A DNA stretch of 7,833 nucleotides from Desulfobacteraceae bacterium (GTDB lineage: Bacteria; Desulfobacterota; Desulfobulbia; Desulfobulbales; Desulfobulbaceae). The DNA lies in NCBI GenBank assembly GCA_022837185.1, contig JALHJD010000131.1, positions 1 through 7,833 of the forward strand, given 5' to 3'. The position numbers were made by a program, and so were the translations under genes. How positions within the stretch are numbered: the first letter of the stretch is position 1; the number at the start of each line of letters is the position of its first letter. Shown here in pieces: positions 1 to 6,500 of the stretch. The notes beneath the pieces were generated by a model. That model was given only the letters and a program-made list of their open reading frames with translations. It was not told where the DNA came from and did no database searches.

Positions 1-60
1 TCACCTGCTCGGGCGATTGACGGCGACCCGGAAAAGAAGCCACGCGGTGTAGCACCGTAA
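1..60 (+). other. Possible 3' end of an unidentified upstream gene
   Basis: The frame starting at base 1 is open for 19 codons and ends in TAA at 58-60. The frame starting at base 2 is also open and ends in TAG at 50-52. Neither tail is one I recognise. A terminator-like hairpin immediately after the stops fits the end of a gene that begins outside the window. With only 60 bases this cannot be told from non-coding sequence. In some sulfate reducers sat (ATP sulfurylase) lies near aprBA, but I see nothing here that identifies it. Confidence 0.2.
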
Positions 61-75
61 AGGTGTTCTTTTTTT
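51..75 (+). terminator. Weak terminator-like hairpin upstream of aprB
   Basis: Bases 51-56 pair with 62-67 (AGCACC/GGTGTT, one G-U pair) around a 5-base loop. One C then separates the stem from seven T residues at 69-75. This is a short stem for an intrinsic terminator. Its left arm can alternatively pair upstream (45-49 with 53-57, CGGTG/CACCG). It most likely ends an upstream transcript before the aprB promoter. If transcription begins further upstream it could instead act as a leader attenuator. Confidence 0.4.
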
Positions 76-88
76 CGGATGATATAGA
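61..88 (+). promoter_or_regulatory. Candidate extended -10 promoter for aprBA
   Basis: TGATATAGA at 80-88 reads as an extended -10 element (TGn followed by TATAGA). No good -35 hexamer lies 16-17 bases upstream (AGGTGT at 61-66), which is tolerable for an extended -10 promoter. A start near base 95 would leave a leader of about 60 nt before the aprB ATG at 155. The candidate before qmoA carries the same TGRTATAGARA string, which raises confidence a little. Assigned by eye only. Confidence 0.35.
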
Positions 89-154
89 GAGTGGTTTATT
101 TGGTTTTGCGCAAGCAAAGCTGTGTATGGAAAATCCAAGTGAGGAGGTAGTTTA

Positions 155-583
155 ATGCCAAGTTACGTAGATCCCGAAAAATGTGATGGTTGCAAGGGTG
201 GCGATAAGACTGCCTGCATGTACATCTGCCCCAACGACCTCATGGTCCTCAATGTTGAGGAAATGAAGGCCTACAACCAGGAGCCGGATGCATGCTGGGA
301 GTGTTACTCCTGTGTCAAAATCTGCCCTCAGGGCGCTATCATGGTCCGAGGCTATGATGACTTCGTTCCCATGGGCGGCATGGTCCAGCCGATGCGGAGC
401 TCCGATTCCATTATGTGGACCGTCAAATTCCGCAACGGGAATGTCAAGCGCTTCAAATTCCCGATTCGAACCACGGCTGAAGGTGCTGCCAACGAGTACG
501 GCGGCCAGAAGGGCGCCAATCTTGATGACGAATGTTTGTTCCTTGAAGCTCAAATGCCCTCTCCTCAGAAACTGGCGAAGTAG
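155..583 (+). CDS. aprB: Adenylylsulfate reductase, beta subunit (AprB)
   Basis: This 142-residue ferredoxin-like subunit of cytoplasmic dissimilatory APS reductase carries electrons between the Qmo complex and the FAD of AprA. Two [4Fe-4S] motifs are intact: C10, C13, C21, C25 (the first with the long C-x7-C spacing typical of AprB) and C47, C50, C53, C57 followed by Pro58. W48 sits inside the second motif and matches the conserved Trp thought to assist electron transfer between a cluster and the flavin in the Archaeoglobus enzyme. Residues from about 65 onward form the AprB-specific C-terminal segment that wraps around AprA. The length is slightly short but normal for the family. The start is well supported by AGGAGGT at 142-148, six bases before ATG. 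aprA follows after 59 bp, the usual B-then-A order. No signal peptide is seen, as expected. Confidence 0.97.
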   Translation: MPSYVDPEKCDGCKGGDKTACMYICPNDLMVLNVEEMKAYNQEPDACWECYSCVKICPQGAIMVRGYDDFVPMGGMVQPMRSSDSIMWTVKFRNGNVKRFKFPIRTTAEGAANEYGGQKGANLDDECLFLEAQMPSPQKLAK

Positions 584-642
584 GCGTCTGGAGAAGGTTG
601 CATCAGAATTGTTCTGAATATTTATCTTAAGGAGATTGAAAG

Positions 643-2658
643 ATGGCATTACCGAATAAGCCGAAAGGCGAGTTGAAAGCTGTTCCGAATCCGGAGATTC
701 AGGAGCACGAGTGTGATGTGCTTATAGTAGGCGGCGGCATGGCTGCCTGCGGCGCCGCATTTGAAATCAAGAAGTGGGCCCCGGATGACATGAAAATCAT
801 CATGGTCGACAAGGCCGCCCTCGAGCGTTCCGGCGCTGTTGCCCAGGGCCTTTCCGCCATTAACACCTATATCGGCGAAAACCCCATCGAAAATTACGTA
901 AAGATGGTGCGCAACGACCTGATGGGCGTTGTTCGCGAAGACCTCATCTACGACCTCGGCCGCCACGTTGACGAGTCCGTCAAGCTGTTCGAGGAATGGG
1001 GCCTGCCGGTCTGGAAGAAGGATGACCAGGGCAACAACCTGGACGGCGCCAAGCCCGCTCCGAGCCTGCGTGAGGGGGGCCAGCCGGTACGGACCGGCAA
1101 GTGGCAGATCATGATCAACGGTGAGTCCTACAAGTGCATCGTTGCCGAGCCGGCCAAGAAGGCCTTGGGCGAAGAGAACGTTATCGAGCGCGTGTTCATC
1201 GTCAAGATGCTCCTGGACAAGAACGTTGACAACCAGATCGCCGGCGCGGTAGGCTTCTCCGTCCGGGAAAACAAAGTCCATGTCTTCAAGTGCAAGACCG
1301 CCCTGGTTGCCTGCGGCGGCGCGGTCAATATTTTCCGTCCGCGTTCAACCGGCGAAGGCAAGGGCCGTGCGTGGTACCCCGTATGGAACGCCGGGTCCAC
1401 CTACACCCTGTGTGCCCAGGTCGGTGCTACCCTGACCATGATGGAAAACCGCTTCACCCCGGCCCGCTTCAAAGACGGCTACGGCCCGGTTGGCGCCTGG
1501 TTCTTGCTGTTCAAGGCCAAAGTGCAGAACGGCCTCGGCGAATTCTATGCCAACAGCGATGCGGTGAAGGATGAACTGGGCAAATTCATGCCGTACGGCG
1601 CTTCTGCGGTTACGCCGACCTGTCTGCGGAACCACCTGATGCTCAATGAATTGAAAGCCGGCCGCGGCCCGATCTACATGGCCACCGACGTTGCCCTCAA
1701 CGCCTTCCTTGAAGAGAAGCGCGCTGCCGGCATGGATGAGAAGGCCGTGCAGAAATTCTGGAAGCATCTCGAATCCGAGGCCTGGGAAGACTTCCTCGAT
1801 ATGTCCGTCGGTCAGGCCGGTCTCTGGGCCGGTGCCAATATCGAGCCGGAGAAGGTCGGTTCCGAGATCATGCCGACCGAACCGTACATGCTCGGCTCCC
1901 ATTCCGGCTGCTGCGGCATCTGGACCTCCGGGCCGAGCGAGGATTGGGTCCCGGCAATCGACGGGCCGCGTTCCCATCAGTACAAGTGGGGCTATAACCG
2001 CATGACCACCGTTGACGGCCTGTTCACCGCCGGTGACGGTGTCGGCGCCTCCGGGCACAAGTTCTCCTCCGGTTCCCATGCCGAAGGCCGCATTGCCGCC
2101 AAGCAGATGGTCAAGTATGTTCGCGACCATGCGAGCTTCAACCCGGAATTGGCCCAGACCCCCCAGGAACTGGCCGATGAGATTTACGCACCGGTCAAGC
2201 TGTACTTGGAGCACGTAGCCAAGAGCACGGCCGCGGACGTCAACCCCAACTACTGCAAACCGGCCGGTTTGATGATGCGCCTGATGAAGGCCACCGACGA
2301 ATACGGCGGCGGTGTTGCAACCTACTACATGACCTCCGGCAAGCTGCTTAACATCTGTCTGGATCTTCTGCGCATGATGCGCGAGGATGCGGAAAAGATG
2401 GCGGCCGGCGACCTGCACGAACTGCTGCGGGCATGGGAGAACTACCACCGCATCTGGTGTGTCGAGTCCCACATCCGCCACATCGAGTTCCGCAAGGAAT
2501 CCCGCTACCCGGGCTTCTACTACAGGTCTGACTACCCGACCTGTGACGACGAGAACTGGAAGGTGTTCGTCAACTCCACTTTCGATCCCAAGACCAAGGA
2601 GTGGAAGTGCGAGAAGGTCAACTGTGTCAACATTTTTGAAACTGATCCGTGGCTGTAA
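643..2658 (+). CDS. aprA: Adenylylsulfate reductase, alpha subunit (AprA)
   Basis: This 671-residue FAD subunit interconverts APS with sulfite and AMP, the second step of dissimilatory sulfate reduction. It belongs to the fumarate reductase/succinate dehydrogenase flavoprotein family. The N-terminal Rossmann motif is at 26-37 (VLIVGGGMAACG) and the second FAD-contact region is at about 462-489 (TAGDGVGASGH). The substrate region 244-290 is intact. By alignment from memory, W244, F271, R275 and L288 match the Archaeoglobus residues W234, F261, R265 and L278. N74 in the AINTY motif and H420 in SHSGCCG are further active-site candidates. The length is normal for bacterial AprA, and no frameshift or missing motif is seen. 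AAGGAG at 629-634, eight bases before ATG, supports the start. The gene ends 24 bp before a strong terminator. Direction of catalysis in vivo cannot be read from the sequence. Confidence 0.98.
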   Translation: MALPNKPKGELKAVPNPEIQEHECDVLIVGGGMAACGAAFEIKKWAPDDMKIIMVDKAALERSGAVAQGLSAINTYIGENPIENYVKMVRNDLMGVVREDLIYDLGRHVDESVKLFEEWGLPVWKKDDQGNNLDGAKPAPSLREGGQPVRTGKWQIMINGESYKCIVAEPAKKALGEENVIERVFIVKMLLDKNVDNQIAGAVGFSVRENKVHVFKCKTALVACGGAVNIFRPRSTGEGKGRAWYPVWNAGSTYTLCAQVGATLTMMENRFTPARFKDGYGPVGAWFLLFKAKVQNGLGEFYANSDAVKDELGKFMPYGASAVTPTCLRNHLMLNELKAGRGPIYMATDVALNAFLEEKRAAGMDEKAVQKFWKHLESEAWEDFLDMSVGQAGLWAGANIEPEKVGSEIMPTEPYMLGSHSGCCGIWTSGPSEDWVPAIDGPRSHQYKWGYNRMTTVDGLFTAGDGVGASGHKFSSGSHAEGRIAAKQMVKYVRDHASFNPELAQTPQELADEIYAPVKLYLEHVAKSTAADVNPNYCKPAGLMMRLMKATDEYGGGVATYYMTSGKLLNICLDLLRMMREDAEKMAAGDLHELLRAWENYHRIWCVESHIRHIEFRKESRYPGFYYRSDYPTCDDENWKVFVNSTFDPKTKEWKCEKVNCVNIFETDPWL

Positions 2659-2682
2659 TCTTTTAGAGACACGATCGGATGA

Positions 2683-2722
2683 GAAAAATCTCCAGGCTCC
2701 TTCGGGGGCCTGGAGATTTTTC
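2683..2722 (+). terminator. Strong intrinsic terminator after aprA
   Basis: An uninterrupted 18-bp stem pairs 2683-2700 with 2705-2722, with one T-G wobble at 2698/2707. It is capped by the very stable C(TTCG)G tetraloop at 2701-2704. The distal arm ends in five T residues (2717-2721), which pair with five A residues of the proximal arm, so the structure could also work on the opposite strand. It lies 24 bp past the aprA stop and should separate aprBA from qmoABC transcripts. Confidence 0.93.
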
Positions 2723-2740
2723 ATATCAGCCATTTTTTGG

Positions 2741-2768
2741 TTGAATTGAGGCGGGTTCCTGGTATAGA
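2741..2768 (+). promoter_or_regulatory. Candidate promoter for the qmo operon
   Basis: TTGAAT (2741-2746) and TATAGA (2763-2768) are separated by 16 bases. The -10 is extended by TG at 2760-2761, giving TGGTATAGA. It lies just past the aprA terminator and would give a qmoA leader of about 60 nt. Each hexamer matches the housekeeping consensus at 4 of 6 positions. Its placement between a terminator and a gene that needs transcription is the main support. A weaker alternative, TTGAGC/TATCAA at 2785-2810, has a 14-base spacer, which is too short. Confidence 0.5.
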
Positions 2769-2834
2769 AAAGAACTCGATTCATTTGAGCCAGAACGTAA
2801 CTTTTATCAATACCAGCATATATGGAGGTTTGGC

Positions 2835-4088
2835 ATGAGCGACACTGCAGGAACTGGTGCTGTATTGGTTGTGGGCGGTGGCATTAGCGGCCTGACGGCT
2901 GCCCTGGAAGCTGCTGAAGTGGGAAACGATGTGTTTGTTATCGAAAAAAATCCCTCCTTCGGCGGCCGGGTTGCCCAGCTCAACCAGTATTTCCCTAAAC
3001 TCTGTCCCCCGACCTGCGGACTCGAGATCAATTTCAGGCGCATCAAGGACAACCGCAGGGTCAGGACCTATTCCATGACCACGGTCAAGTCCATTTCCGG
3101 CGGACCAGGCAACTACGAGGTCCAACTGGTCACCGCGCCCCGTTACGTCAATTCCAACTGTACCGCCTGCGGTGAATGCGCCAAAGTGTGCACCGACATG
3201 ATCGACGATCCCTTTAACTTCGGGATGAACAAGACCACCGCCATCCGCCTGCCCCATGAAATGGCCTTCCCCTATCGGTATGTCCTGGACAAGGAAGCCT
3301 GTTCGCCCGCTACCCTTGAGGCGATTAAAGAGGCCTGCAAGTATGACGCGGTTGACCTGGACATGCAGTCGGAGACGTTCACCATTCATGTCGGCTCCAT
3401 TATCTGGTCAACCGGCTGGGATCCCTACGATGCCAAGAAAATGGACAATCTGAAGTTCGGCCAGTCCTCCGCCATCATCACCAATATGATGATGGAACGG
3501 CTCGCCGCCCCGAACGGCCCGACAAAGGGGAAAATTCTCCGGCCCGGCGACAACAAGGAGCCGGAGTCCATCGCCTTTGTTCAATGCGCCGGGTCCCGTG
3601 ATGAAAATCACCTCGAATACTGCTCTTATATATGCTGCATGGCCACCTTCAAACATATGACCTACATCCGGGAACGATATCCCGAAGCCCAGATCTACGT
3701 ATTTTACATTGATCTGCGCACTCCGGGGAGATATGAGCATTTCCGCGAGAAACTCCTGGGAGATCCCAAGTCCCAGTTCATCAAGGGCAAGGTTGCCGAT
3801 ATCATCCCCGAGTCTGACGGAGGCGTCACCGTTGTGGCCGAGAACGCCCTCACCGGCGTCAAGATCCAGCAGAAAGTTGATTTGTGCGTCCTGGCTACCG
3901 GAATGCAGCCGGCTCTGGGTCAGACCGGCAAGTCTCTTGGGGTCAGGATGGACCCCAACGGGTTTGTCGTCAGTGATGCCGGCAAAGGGCAGTTTGCCGC
4001 CGGGTGCGCCAAATCGGCAGTTGACGTGTACACAAGCGGCCAGTCTTCCACCGCAGCTGCCCTGAAAGCTATTCAGATCGGAAAATAG
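2835..4088 (+). CDS. qmoA: Quinone-interacting membrane-bound oxidoreductase subunit A, HdrA-like (QmoA)
   Basis: This 417-residue soluble flavoprotein of the Qmo complex passes electrons between quinone and APS reductase. An N-terminal FAD motif lies at about 10-37 (GGGISGLTAA, acidic end at E37). An inserted ferredoxin-like region carries one full [4Fe-4S] motif, C109, C112, C115, C119. The position of a second HdrA cluster keeps only C156 and C168. The HdrA hallmark at 250-268 is retained (QCAGSRDE, then C263, C267, C268), as is the C57-PPT-C61 pair. The second nucleotide-binding part spans about 345-417, including VLATGMQP at 352-359. There is no signal peptide or membrane helix. GGAGGT at 2824-2829, five bases before ATG, sets the start. 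The stop overlaps the qmoB ribosome binding site, so the two genes are tightly coupled. An HdrA paralogue is the only real alternative, and the context argues for Qmo. Confidence 0.96.
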   Translation: MSDTAGTGAVLVVGGGISGLTAALEAAEVGNDVFVIEKNPSFGGRVAQLNQYFPKLCPPTCGLEINFRRIKDNRRVRTYSMTTVKSISGGPGNYEVQLVTAPRYVNSNCTACGECAKVCTDMIDDPFNFGMNKTTAIRLPHEMAFPYRYVLDKEACSPATLEAIKEACKYDAVDLDMQSETFTIHVGSIIWSTGWDPYDAKKMDNLKFGQSSAIITNMMMERLAAPNGPTKGKILRPGDNKEPESIAFVQCAGSRDENHLEYCSYICCMATFKHMTYIRERYPEAQIYVFYIDLRTPGRYEHFREKLLGDPKSQFIKGKVADIIPESDGGVTVVAENALTGVKIQQKVDLCVLATGMQPALGQTGKSLGVRMDPNGFVVSDAGKGQFAAGCAKSAVDVYTSGQSSTAAALKAIQIGK

Positions 4089-4092
4089 GAGG
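4087..4092 (+). promoter_or_regulatory. qmoB ribosome binding site, decides the qmoB start
   Basis: AGGAGG overlaps the last two bases of the qmoA TAG stop (4086-4088). Only one base separates it from the ATG at 4094, which is too close to work well. It is seven bases from the ATG at 4100, a near-ideal distance. The start at 4100 (protein beginning MDKVYGAYLC) is therefore preferred over 4094 (MSMDKV). The overlap with the stop suggests translational coupling of qmoA and qmoB. Confidence 0.75.
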
Positions 4093-4099
4093 TATGTCA

Positions 4100-6379
4100 A
4101 TGGATAAAGTATATGGTGCATATCTTTGTACTGGATGTGGAATTGGCGATGTGCTTGATGTGGACACCCTGAAGAGCACCGCCGCCGAAGCCGGCATACC
4201 GATGCAGGATCATCCCTGCCTGTGCGGGCCAGAGGGAAGGGCGCTGATTGAAAAGGATATGGCGGAAAAGGGGGTGAACACCATCGTTGTCGCCGCCTGT
4301 TCGCCTCGGGTGATGCAGAAGGAGTTTGATTTCGGCGAGAACACGATCACTGTCCGTGCCAACCTCCGCGAACAGGTTGCCTGGATCGCCGCACCGGTCC
4401 AAAAGGAAGGGGAAGAAGCAGCGGAAGCCCCTGCCGCCGAAGGTGTGGACGAGTTTCTGCAGGAACTGGGTCAGGACTATGTGCGCATGGCCGTTGTCCG
4501 CGCCCAGAAAACAAAACTGCCGGAACCGTACATCCCCGAATCGATCAATAAGCGGATCCTGGTCATGGGCGGCGGCATCGCCGGTTTGACGGCTGCCAGA
4601 GAAGCAAGCAAGGCCGGCTATGAAGTGACCGTCGTCGAGAAGGAGGAAGTTCTGGGCGGCAAGGCTGTCAACTGGCGCAAACAATTTCCCCTCAGCTATC
4701 CCTACGCCGAGCTGGAGGAAAATTCCATTTCCCGGATGATCGCCGAAGTCGAGTCCGATCCGAAAATTACCGTCAGGACCGGGACCGAGGTGGCGCGGGT
4801 TTCCGGCGCTCCCGGCGATTATACCGCCACCTTCAAGCCGACGGGCACAAAAGGGGAATGGGATGCGCCCGCCAAGGTTACCGTTGATGAACAGGAAAAA
4901 ATTGAAAAAGGGGAATTGGAAGATCCCAATGCCGGCCTGAAGGTCTATACCGAGAAAAATCCCAACGGCGAAACGTTCGGTGCCATTGTGGCGGCAACCG
5001 GCTGGCGCTCCGCGGACGTGTCTGAATACGAGCATCTCGGATACGGCAGGATCAAGAACGTGGTAACCAACCTCGAATTCGAGAAGCTTGCCAAGGATGG
5101 CAAGGTGCCGGCCAATGTCGCCTTTGTTCAGAGCCCGGGAGGGAAGGAGCACGACAAGGATTTCCCCTACTGCAACTCCGTCACCTCGATGGTGGCCCTG
5201 AAGCAGGCGAAGTATGTCCGCGAGGACAACCCGGAAGGCAAGGCGTACATTCTCTACCAGCACATGCGCACGCCGGGCAACATGGAGCTGTTTTACAAGG
5301 GCATCCAGAGCGATGACGGCATTTTTCTGACCAAGGCCGCGGTCACCAAGGTCGAGGAGCAGGGCGGCGGCCTGGTGGTCGAAGCCGAAGATACGCTCCT
5401 CGGCGAGACCATGAATCTGAATGTGGACATGGTTGTCCTGGCTGCCGGCATGGTGCCGACCACCCTCGACAAACCGACCGTCAACCTCGCCTATCGCCAG
5501 GGCCCTGCCTTTGCCGATCTTGGCCTGTTTGACGGCTATGCCGACTCCCACTTTATCTGCTTTCCCTACGAAACCAGGCGCACCGGCGTTTATGCCTGCG
5601 GCGGCGTACGCAAGGCGGAAGCCATGGATGAAACCATGGACGACGCGACGGGAGCGGCCCTTAAGGCGATTCAATGCCTGGAGTCCGTCAACCGCGGCGT
5701 GGCGGTCCATCCGCGTGCCGGGGACCAGACTTATCCGGATTTCTTCTTCCAGCGGTGCACGCAATGTAAACGGTGCACCGAGGAGTGTCCTTTCGGCGCC
5801 ATTGACGATGATCCCAAGGGCACGCCGCTGCCCAATCCGACCCGTTGCCGCCGCTGCGGCACCTGCATGGGAGCCTGTCCGGAACGCATTATCAATTTTG
5901 CTGATTACAGCATTGACATGATCGGTTCCATGGTCAAGTCCATAGAAGTTCCCGACGACGACGAAGAAAAACTGCGGATCATTGTTTTTGTCTGTGAAAA
6001 CGACGCCTATCCGGCCATTGACATGTCGGGCATGCACCGCAACGGCCTGAACAAGCTGGTCCGTTTTATCCCGGTCCGCTGCCTCGGCTCCATGAACATG
6101 GTGTGGATCAAGGATGCCATGTCCTCGGGCATGGACGGCGCCCTGCTGCTCGGCTGCAGGTGGGGAGATGATTACCAGTGCCATTTTGTCAAAGGCAGCG
6201 AACTGGCGAACAAACGCATGGAAAACATCGGCGAGTCTCTGGGCACGCTTGGTCTTGAACCGGAACGCTGCGCGGTCAAGCAGGTTGCCATTTCCGATTA
6301 TGACAAGATCCCCCAGATGATCGAGGAGTTTGTTGAAGAAATCATCGAGATGGGTCCCAATCCGTTCAAGGGCTTCTAA
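4100..6379 (+). CDS. qmoB: Quinone-interacting membrane-bound oxidoreductase subunit B, HdrA/MvhD-like fusion (QmoB)
   Basis: This soluble subunit has 759 residues from the preferred start (761 from the ATG at 4094). An N-terminal HdrA-type domain (1-98) has cysteine pairs C10/C13 and C40/C42. A short Glu/Ala-rich linker (about 101-115) follows. The FAD domain begins at 152 (ILVMGGGIAGLTAA) and runs to about 525, with AAGMVP at 448-453. Two canonical [4Fe-4S] motifs come next: C553, C556, C559, C563 and C583, C586, C589, C593. The C-terminal domain (about 625-759) resembles MvhD, the hydrogenase/Hdr linker protein, with C632, C661, C686 and C694. The cysteine-rich hallmark of HdrA is lost here: the aligned stretch around 344-364 retains only C358. 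This order of domains is the known QmoB architecture. It probably bridges QmoC, QmoA and AprB, but the exact contact order is inference. A qmoC-preceding hairpin lies 17 bp after the stop. Confidence 0.95.
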   Translation: MDKVYGAYLCTGCGIGDVLDVDTLKSTAAEAGIPMQDHPCLCGPEGRALIEKDMAEKGVNTIVVAACSPRVMQKEFDFGENTITVRANLREQVAWIAAPVQKEGEEAAEAPAAEGVDEFLQELGQDYVRMAVVRAQKTKLPEPYIPESINKRILVMGGGIAGLTAAREASKAGYEVTVVEKEEVLGGKAVNWRKQFPLSYPYAELEENSISRMIAEVESDPKITVRTGTEVARVSGAPGDYTATFKPTGTKGEWDAPAKVTVDEQEKIEKGELEDPNAGLKVYTEKNPNGETFGAIVAATGWRSADVSEYEHLGYGRIKNVVTNLEFEKLAKDGKVPANVAFVQSPGGKEHDKDFPYCNSVTSMVALKQAKYVREDNPEGKAYILYQHMRTPGNMELFYKGIQSDDGIFLTKAAVTKVEEQGGGLVVEAEDTLLGETMNLNVDMVVLAAGMVPTTLDKPTVNLAYRQGPAFADLGLFDGYADSHFICFPYETRRTGVYACGGVRKAEAMDETMDDATGAALKAIQCLESVNRGVAVHPRAGDQTYPDFFFQRCTQCKRCTEECPFGAIDDDPKGTPLPNPTRCRRCGTCMGACPERIINFADYSIDMIGSMVKSIEVPDDDEEKLRIIVFVCENDAYPAIDMSGMHRNGLNKLVRFIPVRCLGSMNMVWIKDAMSSGMDGALLLGCRWGDDYQCHFVKGSELANKRMENIGESLGTLGLEPERCAVKQVAISDYDKIPQMIEEFVEEIIEMGPNPFKGF

Positions 6380-6395
6380 CCTTTTGTTTGCACTG

Positions 6396-6430
6396 ACCGT
6401 TGCCGGGCGGCAAAACCGTCCGGCAACGGT
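6396..6430 (+). promoter_or_regulatory. Intercistronic hairpin between qmoB and qmoC
   Basis: Bases 6396-6410 pair with 6416-6430 over 15 bp (one G-T wobble) around the loop CAAAA. No T-tract follows; the next bases are TGCCGG. The structure therefore does not look like an intrinsic terminator and may stabilise the qmoAB 3' end, mark an RNase processing site, or cause partial termination. A second, shorter pairing is possible and excludes the first: CCGGCA (6420-6425) with TGCCGG (6431-6436). Confidence 0.7.
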
Positions 6431-6458
6431 TGCCGGTATTTGATATACAGTTTATATT
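6430..6458 (+). promoter_or_regulatory. Candidate internal promoter for qmoC
   Basis: TTGCCG (6430-6435) and TATATT (6453-6458) have the ideal 17-base spacing. They match the housekeeping consensus at 4/6 and 5/6 positions. The -35 element overlaps the last base of the long hairpin and the arm of its alternative fold. The region from 6437 to about 6460 is much more AT-rich than the surrounding genes. A start near 6465 would leave a leader of about 35 nt. The evidence is sequence similarity only. Confidence 0.4.
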
Positions 6459-6500
6459 ACCAGACTGACGTCGAAACGATATTCTGGACAGGAGGACAAA

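Noticed and set aside
603..617. Small hairpin TCAGAA-TTG-TTCTGA between aprB and aprA
   Set aside because: Only six AT-rich pairs with a 3-base loop and no T-tract; too weak to call a processing site or terminator.
1345..2784. Open frame of 479 codons on the - strand opposite aprA
   Set aside because: It runs through the aprA terminator hairpin, shows no known motif, and is a shadow of the AprA codon bias.
4097..6184. Long open frame of 695 codons on the - strand opposite qmoB
   Set aside because: It lies wholly antisense to a clearly recognisable gene, has no recognisable domain, and is explained by GC-rich third positions of qmoB.
2835..6379. Possibility that qmoA/qmoB are heterodisulfide reductase (Hdr) or flavin-bifurcating Flox-type genes
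   Set aside because: There is no HdrB CCG domain. QmoC is a fused HdrC-HdrE with six membrane helices, and aprBA is adjacent; this set is specific to Qmo.
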